A stretch of 39,400 bases of DNA, taken from contig CAMDJS010000004.1 of NCBI GenBank assembly GCA_945900685.1, positions 1 through 39,400 on the forward strand. Reading direction: 5' to 3'. The DNA comes from Bordetella parapertussis (lineage in GTDB: Bacteria > Pseudomonadota > Gammaproteobacteria > Burkholderiales > Burkholderiaceae_C). Below, piece by piece: positions 1 through 7,119 of this stretch (positions are counted from its first letter, which is position 1; every line of letters begins with the position of its first letter). Made by a program: the position numbers and the translations under genes. The notes under the pieces are model-generated. The model did not search any database. It saw nothing but the letters and a program-made list of their open reading frames with translations, and had not been told where the DNA came from.

Positions 1-6
1 TGAGAA

Positions 7-729
7 ATGAAGCTGCGAATTTCTCTCCTAGGCGCTTTCGCCTTGGTCAGCTTGACAGCTTGTGACCAACCTGCCAATGACAACCCGCTGTTTCCCTTGG
101 CCGCTGGCAAACAATGGACCTATCAAATCGAAACGGTGTACGACGCGCCGGATGCCAAAACCACCACTTATACGCTGGAAATTCGCAACCTAGGCAGCGC
201 CCAGTTGAGCGACGGCAGCCAAGCTTGGGTCAGACGAAGTAACAACGGCCACGAATATTGGCTGGTCACCGACAACACAGGCATCAACCGTGTGGCATTG
301 AAATCTCCCTCCAAAGAGCAAGCGCTGATGGACATTGAACCACGTACCGTGTTACCCGCCGGCTTGGCGGTTGGCAGCACGTGGACTAACACCACCGTGC
401 CCTATTTTTTGCGCAGGCGTAATGAAAAGCCGGCGGAATTTCGCTATCTAGATAAATACAAAAACCTGCCAATGGTGTTCAAGGTGGGCGACATGGATAC
501 GGCATTGCAAACACCGGCTGGCAATTTTGAACACTGTGTGCGTGTAGATGGCAGCATGGAAGTGATGTTGTGGCACGACGAATCGTTCGCCTACAAACCC
601 ACGCCTATCCTGTCCCGTGAATGGTATTGCCCTGGTGTGGGTCTGGCACAGGTTGAGCGAGTCGAACCCACCACCGCAAAGTTATTTCAAGGTGGCAGCA
701 TGCGCATGCGCTTGTTGTCCTACCACTGA
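7..729 (+). CDS. Putative lipoprotein of unknown function
   Basis: A 240-residue protein. The N-terminus is a lipoprotein signal: basic start, hydrophobic stretch, then a lipobox ending LTAC with Cys19 as the predicted lipidation site. The mature part is soluble, rich in beta-type sequence and Trp/Tyr, with no transmembrane segment, and I do not recognise its family. An in-frame TGA at 1-3 lies just before the ATG, so the start cannot lie much further upstream. The gene sits 223 bases upstream of the quinoprotein dehydrogenase on the same strand, so a role in that envelope system is possible, but nothing in the sequence shows it. Outer-membrane or periplasmic anchoring is inferred from the lipobox alone. 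Confidence 0.75.
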   Translation: MKLRISLLGAFALVSLTACDQPANDNPLFPLAAGKQWTYQIETVYDAPDAKTTTYTLEIRNLGSAQLSDGSQAWVRRSNNGHEYWLVTDNTGINRVALKSPSKEQALMDIEPRTVLPAGLAVGSTWTNTTVPYFLRRRNEKPAEFRYLDKYKNLPMVFKVGDMDTALQTPAGNFEHCVRVDGSMEVMLWHDESFAYKPTPILSREWYCPGVGLAQVERVEPTTAKLFQGGSMRMRLLSYH

Positions 730-952
730 ACGCAAGGCGGGTAGCCGTCAGCCTCGGTGAAGCGCTTTCATTCAGACATTAAGAAATAGGCCCCAAGCCT
801 GACAAATAACCTTAGTGGAATGTCTCTTTTTGAGAAATTCAGGCATATCAATAACCCGACTAGGGTTTATTCTAGGTTCTGTCTTATACAAGTCTAGGAA
901 AATCTCCGTGTAAGTTGTGTTTCCCTTTGATAAACCATGAAGGATTTTTTGT
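730..952 (+). promoter_or_regulatory. Upstream region of the quinoprotein dehydrogenase with three CTAGG repeats
   Basis: This non-coding stretch holds three same-strand copies of CTAGG, starting at 860, 872 and 894 (spacings 12 and 22 bases). A -10-like TTATAC lies between the second and third copies (about 884-889). The ribosome binding site AAGGA at 940-944 precedes the ATG at 953 by 8 bases. The repeats could be binding sites for the LuxR-type regulator encoded at 9493-10134; that link is inference. No convincing -35 is seen, as expected for an activator-dependent promoter. Confidence 0.4.
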
Positions 953-2632
953 ATGAAATTTTTATTTAAATCAGCTGCCATGGCCGCCGCCTTGGGCGCT
1001 GCCTCACTGGCAAGCGCACAAAGCTGGCCGGTTTACGGCGGTGATGATGGTAATCAGCGTTACAGCAATGCTGCTCAAATCACGCCCGCAAACGTCAACA
1101 AGTTGAGCGTTAAATGGGCGTTGCAATTGGGCACCAACCGTTCACAAGAATCGACCCCTATTTTGGTGGGCGACACTTTGTACGTCACTTCCTCATTTGG
1201 ACCGAAAAACGTTTTTGCTGTGAATGCAAAAACGGGTGAAGTCCGCTGGAAGTATTCTCCTGAAATGCCAAAAGGCGTTGAACAATATGCATGCTGCGAC
1301 GTCAATAGCCGTGGTGTTTCTTACAACGACGGCAAGATTTTCTTTGGCCGCCTCGACGCACAAGTGACTGCACTTGACGCCAAGACTGGCAAAGAAATGT
1401 GGACAACCAAAGTGGTTGACTACACACAAGGGTCAGTCATCACTTCACCTCCTACACTGGTCAAAAACTTGGTTATTACCGGTTTTGGCGGCGGTGAGTA
1501 CGGTGTGCGTGGTGCCTTGGTTGCATTAGACCAAGCCACTGGCAAGGAAGTCTGGCGCACATATACCGTGCCCATGGGCAGTGAAAAACATGCTGACACA
1601 TGGAAGGGTGACACTGGCAAAACAGGCGGCGGCACTGCTTGGTTCATCGGATCCTACGACCCCAAGTTGAACCTCGTTTACTACGGCACCAGCAACCCAG
1701 GTCCTTGGACTGCAATTGTTCGTGGCAACGACTCTTCTGACATCGGCAAGTTCACCAACCTGTACACCGCTTCTGTGGTGGCTTTGAACCCCGACACAGG
1801 CAACATCGTGTGGCACTACCAGTTCACACCCCATGATGCATGGGACTATGACGGCGTGAACGAACTCGTTTTTGCTGATCTGCCAGTCGACGGTAAAAAA
1901 GTGCCTGTCGTAATGCAAGCTAACCGCAATGGTTTCTTCTACGTGATCGACCGCGCCAACGGCAAATTGATTTCTGCCAAGCCTTTCATCAACGGTGTCA
2001 ACTGGGCCACTGGTGTTGACCTGAAAACAGGCATGCCTATCGAAGCCGCAAACAACGAAAAGCGTCCTCGCCTGAAAAAATGGGCCCGTGATATTTGCCC
2101 CAACTTGGTTGGCGGTAAAAACTGGATGCCTATGTCTTACAACCCTAAAACAGGTCTGGTGTACATCCCCACCATCAACCTGTGTATGGACTTGGAAGGT
2201 GTTCAAGAAGAGTACAAACGCGGCCAGTTTTATTTGGGCGTGAACTTTGACTTGGACAAAGTGGGTCCTGGCGGCCACGGTGGCGGTTTGAAAGCATGGG
2301 ACCCTGTGAAACAGAAAGAAGTCTGGTTCAACAAGGAAGAACTGCCATTCAACGGCGGCACCATGACCACCTCTACTGGCCTGGTCTTTGCAGGTGACAT
2401 CAAAGGTGCTTTCCGCGCCTTGGATGCCACAACTGGCAAAGAACTGTGGAAATTCAACACTGGCTCTGGCATCTCTGCTGCCCCCATGACTTACGTCTTG
2501 GACGGCAAACAGTATTTGGCCGTGGTGTCTGGTCGCACACAGTCCATGCCTGCTTTCTTCGGCAAAATGGGTGAGCGCATGGTTGCTGCCAGCCCTGAAG
2601 GCGGCACACTGTTTGTGTTCGCTATCAACTGA
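953..2632 (+). CDS. PQQ-dependent alcohol dehydrogenase, lanthanide-type (XoxF/ExaF-like)
   Basis: Periplasmic quinoprotein alcohol dehydrogenase of 559 residues, slightly shorter than classical MxaF/XoxF (about 600). A Sec signal peptide ends near residue 23 (ASAQ). Repeated Trp-docking motifs of the eight-bladed propeller are visible (for example AKTGEVRW and ATGKELW). Active-site features are the vicinal Cys114-Cys115 pair in ACCDVNSRG, Glu66, the metal ligand Glu182, Asn248 in TSNPGPW, and the catalytic Asp298 in AWDYDGVNE. Asp300, two residues after the catalytic Asp, is the extra carboxylate that marks lanthanide-using enzymes (XoxF, ExaF, PedH); calcium-type MxaF has Ala there. The reaction is oxidation of a primary alcohol, passing electrons from PQQ to a c-type cytochrome. 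The substrate (methanol, ethanol or other) cannot be read from sequence. No PQQ synthesis genes are in the window. Confidence 0.93.
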   Translation: MKFLFKSAAMAAALGAASLASAQSWPVYGGDDGNQRYSNAAQITPANVNKLSVKWALQLGTNRSQESTPILVGDTLYVTSSFGPKNVFAVNAKTGEVRWKYSPEMPKGVEQYACCDVNSRGVSYNDGKIFFGRLDAQVTALDAKTGKEMWTTKVVDYTQGSVITSPPTLVKNLVITGFGGGEYGVRGALVALDQATGKEVWRTYTVPMGSEKHADTWKGDTGKTGGGTAWFIGSYDPKLNLVYYGTSNPGPWTAIVRGNDSSDIGKFTNLYTASVVALNPDTGNIVWHYQFTPHDAWDYDGVNELVFADLPVDGKKVPVVMQANRNGFFYVIDRANGKLISAKPFINGVNWATGVDLKTGMPIEAANNEKRPRLKKWARDICPNLVGGKNWMPMSYNPKTGLVYIPTINLCMDLEGVQEEYKRGQFYLGVNFDLDKVGPGGHGGGLKAWDPVKQKEVWFNKEELPFNGGTMTTSTGLVFAGDIKGAFRALDATTGKELWKFNTGSGISAAPMTYVLDGKQYLAVVSGRTQSMPAFFGKMGERMVAASPEGGTLFVFAIN

Positions 2633-2646
2633 GATTGATTCAGTCT

Positions 2647-2676
2647 AAAAACACCGCCCTCGGGCGGTGTTTTTTT
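2647..2676 (+). terminator. Rho-independent terminator after the quinoprotein dehydrogenase
   Basis: Stem ACACCGCC (2651-2658), four-base loop, GGCGGTGT (2663-2670), followed by a T run to 2676. It separates the dehydrogenase from the fusion gene that follows. The AT-rich 230 bases after it, up to 2908, must therefore hold a second promoter unless there is readthrough; I could not pick out its boxes. Confidence 0.9.
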
Positions 2677-2908
2677 ATCCAGTGTTGCGCTTTTTAAAGT
2701 GCCAAATTTAAAAATAGTTTCTTATACAAATATTTTTTAATTTGTCTCTTTGCATAATTTTTTTAAACAAAAAAATTCAACCCCATGATCGTGCTATGAA
2801 TCAATTTATTCAGCCTGTTGTCAGTTGCTTCCTCATAATACAAACATTGCTTGATTCGATTTTTTTCAACTTTTAAACATGCCACCCAACTTCAGGAGTA
2901 TTTGCACC

Positions 2909-4069
2909 ATGTCCAAGTCGTTTCCCCGTATCCTCAAGTTTGCAGTCAGTGCAACAGCCTTGGCGGCTGTCACCATGTCTGCTTCATTTGCGGCTGATGC
3001 GCTCAGGGTTTGTTCTGACCCAGATAACTTGCCATTCAGCAAGTCAGAAGGTGCTGACAAGGGTTTGTATATCGAGTTGGCTGAGTTGGTGGGTAAGCGC
3101 CTGGGCAGCCCAGTGGAATATGTTTGGTGGCTGTCATTCAACCAGCGCCGCGCGCTGAGAACCACCATGGAAGGTTGCGACGCTTATTTTGCTTTACCTG
3201 CTGATGCGCAGTACCGCGTCAGAGGTTTGGTCAAAAGTAACGCCTTTTTGTCTGTCAGCTACGCCATCGTGGCGCCGCAAGGCATGAAGGTGACAGCTTT
3301 GTCAGACTTAAAGGTCAAAAAGATCGGGGTATTACACGGCTCTCCCCCGCAAATTTTGTTGGCCACCCAAGAAGGTTACACGGCCAGCACTTTCCGCTCC
3401 CAAGAAGAAGTGTTTGCTGCTTTGAATGCCAAAGAAATTGACGTTGCTTTGTTGTGGGGCCCAAGCGCTGGCTTTGACAATAAAACCCAATACAGCAACC
3501 GCTGGCAAGTGATTCCCATCAATGGTGAAAGTTTGGGTGGACAGGTTGCTGTGGCTATCTCGAATGAGAAACCTCAGCTCAAAGATCAGATCAACCAAGC
3601 CTTGGAAGATCTCAAACCTGAAATTCTGCAACTGAGCGCAAAATATGGTTTTCCCATGCAAGCGCCGTTGCAAGTCAAGACCACCAATGCTGAAAACCGA
3701 TATGCACGCTTGGATACGGTGCAAGAAAAGTCGTCGGCTTATCGTTCCTCTGGTTTCATCAAGGTAGCTAGCAACCAAGCTCAACAACGTGAATGGATGG
3801 TTGCAAACAGTGGTGATTCCATAGCTGAAGCCCAGTCCAACTTCAACAATAAATGCGGACATTGCCATGGCAAAAACGGTGCTAGCCCAATCTCTGAGCG
3901 AGATTTGCGCAAACTCAGTATGCGTTACAAAGAAGAATGGAAAAGCGTTACTTACACAACCATCGTAAAAGGTCGCCCTGATTTTGGTATGCCCACTTGG
4001 GATGGCATATTGCCAGACAATGAAATCAAAGCCATTGTTGAATTTTTGGCGACTGTGCAAAAGAACTGA
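2909..4069 (+). CDS. MxaJ/XoxJ-like periplasmic protein fused to a c-type cytochrome
   Basis: A 386-residue periplasmic protein with two modules. I start it at 2909, which has AGGAG 10 bases upstream and begins directly with a signal peptide (cleavage near residue 29, SFAA|D). Residues about 30-270 form a solute-binding-like domain whose opening LRVCSDPDNLPFS and following EYVWW are typical of MxaJ/XoxJ, the binding proteins encoded beside methanol/ethanol quinoprotein dehydrogenases. Residues about 300-386 are a small class I cytochrome c: haem motif C316-G-H-C319-H320 and a likely axial Met361 in DFGMPTW. In known xox/mxa clusters these are two separate proteins (J and G). Here one polypeptide appears to be both partner and electron acceptor. 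It could also take electrons from the Mo dehydrogenase encoded next door. The two domains are clear; the physiological pairing is inferred. Confidence 0.88.
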   Translation: MSKSFPRILKFAVSATALAAVTMSASFAADALRVCSDPDNLPFSKSEGADKGLYIELAELVGKRLGSPVEYVWWLSFNQRRALRTTMEGCDAYFALPADAQYRVRGLVKSNAFLSVSYAIVAPQGMKVTALSDLKVKKIGVLHGSPPQILLATQEGYTASTFRSQEEVFAALNAKEIDVALLWGPSAGFDNKTQYSNRWQVIPINGESLGGQVAVAISNEKPQLKDQINQALEDLKPEILQLSAKYGFPMQAPLQVKTTNAENRYARLDTVQEKSSAYRSSGFIKVASNQAQQREWMVANSGDSIAEAQSNFNNKCGHCHGKNGASPISERDLRKLSMRYKEEWKSVTYTTIVKGRPDFGMPTWDGILPDNEIKAIVEFLATVQKN

Positions 4070-4088
4070 TCAGTCCAACACTAAGCAA

Positions 4089-4122
4089 TAAACCGACTGT
4101 GTAAAAGCAGTCGGTTTTTTTG
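4089..4122 (+). terminator. Rho-independent terminator after the XoxJ-cytochrome gene
   Basis: Stem AACCGACTG (4091-4099) and CAGTCGGTT (4108-4116) with an 8-base loop, followed by seven T residues. It ends the rightward transcript just before the convergent molybdenum dehydrogenase operon. Confidence 0.88.
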
Positions 4123-4160
4123 TGTGTGTTTTGCAAAAATGCAAAAAGTTTTTGCCCATG

Positions 4161-4188
4161 AAAAAAGCGGGGATAAACCCCGCTTTTT
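4161..4188 (-). terminator. Terminator of the Mo dehydrogenase operon (probably bidirectional)
   Basis: Stem AGCGGGG (4166-4172) and CCCCGCT (4178-4184) around a 5-base loop, with A runs on the left (T run on the minus strand) and T runs on the right. It lies about 50 bases beyond the stop of the leftward operon ending at 4237. Its symmetrical flanks suit both directions. Confidence 0.82.
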
Positions 4189-4236
4189 ATTTGCCATCGC
4201 ACTGTTCTGCCTTGCGGCAAAACAGTGGACAGTTCA

Positions 4237-6378
4237 TTAGGCTTGCTGGATCGCTTTGCCAGTGATTGGCAATGTACGAACACGCTTACCGGTCAGCTTG
4301 GCAACTGCGTTGGCCAATGCAGGCACGATGGCTGCAGTGACTGGTTCGCCGATACCACCAGGCTTCTCGCCGCTCTTAACCAAAACAATATTGACCAACG
4401 GTGATTCGTTGGTACGAACCATCGGGTAGGTATTGAAGTTGGTTTGCTGAACGCGACCGTTTTCCAAAGTTATGGAATGCTTGAGCGTTGTGCCCATGCC
4501 CATGATGATGCTGGACTGGATTTGTTGCTCAATAATCTCTGGGTTCACAATCATGCCCATGTCGGCAGCCACAGTGGTTTTGACCACTTTGACTTCACCG
4601 TCAGCGCCGACGTTTACTTCAGCGACCACAGCCACATAAGTGTCATAACCTTCCATGATGGCCACGCCCATGGCATTGCCTTTGGCAGCACCTTTTTTGT
4701 AACCGGCTTTTTCAATGGCCAATTTCAAAACGTTTTGAAAACGTGGCTTGCCTTCGAGCATGGACATACGGTATTCGACGGGATCTTTGCCAGCAGCCAG
4801 AGCCATTTCGTCAACGAAACTTTCGTTGGCAAAAACGTTCATGTTGTGGCTCACAGCACGCCAGTAACCGACACGCAAACCAGCGTCGTGGATGACGAGG
4901 TCATGCTGTGTGTTGGCAATGTTGTAAGGAGCGACTGCAGCTTCGACCATGAACGGATCCATGGTGTCTTTTGGCAGGCCAAAAGCACGCTGTGTGATCG
5001 ACTGTGAAGTCAACTTGAAATGAAGACCAACTGGCTCACCACTGGCGTCCAGACCAGCATGAATCTGGTTATAACCAATGGGGCGGTAGAAGTCATGGGT
5101 CATGTCGTCTTCGCGTGACCAGATCAATTTCACAGGCAGTTTGACCGCTTTAGAAATTTGGGCAGCTTGAACCACGAAGTCTAGTTCGATACGACGACCG
5201 AAACCACCACCCAAGTAAGTGGTTCTGACATCCACATCTTCAGGCTTCATACCCAAAGCCGCAGCAGTTGCGCCTTGTGCGCCTTGCTGGAACTGGGTTG
5301 GGCCAATCAACAATGCTTTTCCACCGGTCACATGCGCTGTGAAGTTCATGGGTTCCAGGGGTGAGTGCGATTGCAATGGGGTAATGTAAGTGGCAGACAA
5401 TTTCTTAGCTGCACCGTTGATAGCGGCTGTGGCATCGCCTTTGGCAGGCTGGATCGGCAGCACTTTGCCAGAAGAAGAAGCCTGCTTGTGGGATTCGATC
5501 ATGCCGTCAGAAGACAGATTGGCACCTTCGCCATTGTCCCATTCGATTTTCAGTGCACGACGGGCTTTGACAGCCGCCCAGTAGGAGTTGGCAACCACAG
5601 CAACGCCGTCAGGGATTTGCACCACATCAACCACGCCGGGCATGGCTTTAGCAGCTGCACTGTCAACGCTCTTGACCTTGCCACCAATGACAGCGCATTG
5701 TTCCAAGCTGGCGTAAACCATGCCTGGCAATTTCACGTCGATACCGAATTCGGCAGTGCCATTGACTTTGGCAGGCACGTCGAGACGGGGAATGCGCTTA
5801 CCAACAACGCGGAAGTCTTTGGCCGCTTTGATGCTTGGCTTTTCTGGCACAGGCTGCTTGGAAGCTGCTTCAGCCATTTGGCCGTAAGTGGCTTTTTTGC
5901 CGCCAGGGCCAGTCAACATACCGTTTTCAGCTTTGACAGCGCTGGCAGGAACACCCCACTCAGCGGCTGCACCTGCAACCAACATTTCACGCACTTGAGC
6001 GCCAGCTATACGCAATTTTTCCCAGCCTTCACGAACGGAGGTAGAACCACCGGTGATCATGGCGCCGAGGAAAGCATTGGCGTAAACAGCACCGGGAGGG
6101 GCTGCAGCGACAGTGACTTTGGTCACGTCAACATTCAACTCTTCAGCAATCAACATAGGCATAGATGTGTAAACACCTTGGCCCATTTCTGAACGAGCAG
6201 AAATCAGGGTGATGCTGTTGTCATCTGCAATGTGAACCCATGCATTGGGTGTGTGCAGAGTACCTGCAGCCATGGTTTCTGCAACTGTGCCAGGCAGAAC
6301 CACACCCATCATCAGACCGCTGGTGGCGATGCTGGTGGTTTTGATAAAGTCGCGGCGATTTGTTTCTGTGCTTATCAT
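4237..6378 (-). CDS. Molybdopterin-binding subunit of an IorB-type dehydrogenase (xanthine dehydrogenase family)
   Basis: Large subunit of 713 residues for a molybdenum hydroxylase/aldehyde dehydrogenase of the isoquinoline 1-oxidoreductase (IorB) type. The N-terminus has a twin-arginine signal (R8-R9 in NRRDFIK plus a hydrophobic stretch), so the folded cofactor-loaded enzyme is probably exported by Tat. Family marks include GQGVYTS near residue 67, LEPMNFTA near 341, the pterin-binding glycine motif GGGFGRR at 390-396, and GGIGEPV near the C-terminus with Glu678 as the expected catalytic glutamate. It follows the [2Fe-2S] subunit gene by 18 bases, with an AAAGGA ribosome site. Relatives oxidise N-heterocycles or aldehydes in the periplasm and pass electrons to a cytochrome c subunit. 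No dedicated third subunit is present here. Given the neighbouring alcohol dehydrogenase, aldehyde oxidation is the most economical guess. Confidence 0.9.
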   Translation of the reverse strand: MISTETNRRDFIKTTSIATSGLMMGVVLPGTVAETMAAGTLHTPNAWVHIADDNSITLISARSEMGQGVYTSMPMLIAEELNVDVTKVTVAAAPPGAVYANAFLGAMITGGSTSVREGWEKLRIAGAQVREMLVAGAAAEWGVPASAVKAENGMLTGPGGKKATYGQMAEAASKQPVPEKPSIKAAKDFRVVGKRIPRLDVPAKVNGTAEFGIDVKLPGMVYASLEQCAVIGGKVKSVDSAAAKAMPGVVDVVQIPDGVAVVANSYWAAVKARRALKIEWDNGEGANLSSDGMIESHKQASSSGKVLPIQPAKGDATAAINGAAKKLSATYITPLQSHSPLEPMNFTAHVTGGKALLIGPTQFQQGAQGATAAALGMKPEDVDVRTTYLGGGFGRRIELDFVVQAAQISKAVKLPVKLIWSREDDMTHDFYRPIGYNQIHAGLDASGEPVGLHFKLTSQSITQRAFGLPKDTMDPFMVEAAVAPYNIANTQHDLVIHDAGLRVGYWRAVSHNMNVFANESFVDEMALAAGKDPVEYRMSMLEGKPRFQNVLKLAIEKAGYKKGAAKGNAMGVAIMEGYDTYVAVVAEVNVGADGEVKVVKTTVAADMGMIVNPEIIEQQIQSSIIMGMGTTLKHSITLENGRVQQTNFNTYPMVRTNESPLVNIVLVKSGEKPGGIGEPVTAAIVPALANAVAKLTGKRVRTLPITGKAIQQA

Positions 6379-6396
6379 GATGTATTTCCTTTGAAA

Positions 6397-6858
6397 TTAA
6401 GCAGCGCGCAACTGAGCTGCAGCGTCTTTGACGGCAGCACGGATACGAGTGTAAGTACCGCAACGGCAAACGTTACCAGCCATGGCTGCGTCGATGTCGG
6501 CATCTGAAGGGTTCTTGTTTTTGCTGAGCAGAGCAGCTGCGCTCATCAACTGACCTGATTGGCAGTAGCCGCACTGTGGCACTTGGTGCTTGACCCAGGC
6601 TTTTTGCAAAGCGTGTGTGCCTGAACCGAGGCTTTCAACGGTGCTGACATTAGAGCCAGCGACATTGCCGACTTGCGTCTGGCATGAACGAACAGCTTCA
6701 CCATTGACATGCACGGTACAAGCGCCACACAGTGCAGCGCCGCAACCGAACTTGGTGCCGGTCAGGCCGAGTTCGTCACGGATGACCCAAAGCAAAGGCG
6801 TGTCAGCCTCGGAATTGGACGAAACGGATTTACCGTTAACTTTGAATTGAAGGCTCAT
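6397..6858 (-). CDS. [2Fe-2S] subunit of an IorA-type dehydrogenase
   Basis: Small electron-transfer subunit of 153 residues for the Mo enzyme encoded directly downstream. It carries both clusters expected of the family. The N-terminal plant-ferredoxin-type cluster uses Cys39, Cys44, Cys47 and Cys59. The C-terminal four-helix cluster uses Cys96, Cys99 (CGYCQSGQ), Cys131 and Cys133 (CRCGTY). There is no signal peptide, as usual, because this subunit is carried out by the Tat signal of its partner. It is the first gene of the leftward two-gene operon, with an AAGGAAG ribosome site about 6 bases before the ATG. The TonB-dependent receptor is divergent from it, so the two may share regulation. 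Confidence 0.93.
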   Translation of the reverse strand: MSLQFKVNGKSVSSNSEADTPLLWVIRDELGLTGTKFGCGAALCGACTVHVNGEAVRSCQTQVGNVAGSNVSTVESLGSGTHALQKAWVKHQVPQCGYCQSGQLMSAAALLSKNKNPSDADIDAAMAGNVCRCGTYTRIRAAVKDAAAQLRAA

Positions 6859-7119
6859 GGATACTTCCTTGATTGATGGGATTCGGGACTGAACGATATT
6901 AATGATTTCCAGCCTGTCATCACCCTAGGGAAACCCCTTATATGGGTAATTAAATTCTCGATTTGAAACATAAGCGACATTGAATTTTTTGGCTTTTTTT
7001 GAAGTCTTTGCCTAATTTTTAATCAAGTTTTCATAATTGCCAGTCAGCAGGAAATTTCCCCTTGGCAAATCAATATCTCTCGGCAAGATTATAGTTTTTG
7101 CAACCCGAGTTATAGCGCC
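6859..7119. promoter_or_regulatory. Divergent promoter region between the [2Fe-2S] subunit and the TonB receptor
   Basis: These 261 bases contain no gene. A perfect 8-base palindrome CCCTAGGG sits at 6923-6930, followed by AAACCCCTTATATGGGTAAT. This CTAGG core also occurs three times in front of the quinoprotein dehydrogenase. No ribosome binding site of usual strength precedes the receptor ATG at 7120. A shared operator for both directions is possible but not demonstrated. Confidence 0.35.

Noticed and set aside
1526..2278. Open frame of 250 codons on the minus strand inside the quinoprotein gene
   Set aside because: Opposite highly conserved propeller motifs and of shadow composition (Val/His/Cys-rich).
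5365..6192. Open frame of 275 codons on the plus strand inside the Mo subunit gene
   Set aside because: Lies opposite well-conserved IorB sequence, has His/Phe-rich shadow composition and no ribosome site.
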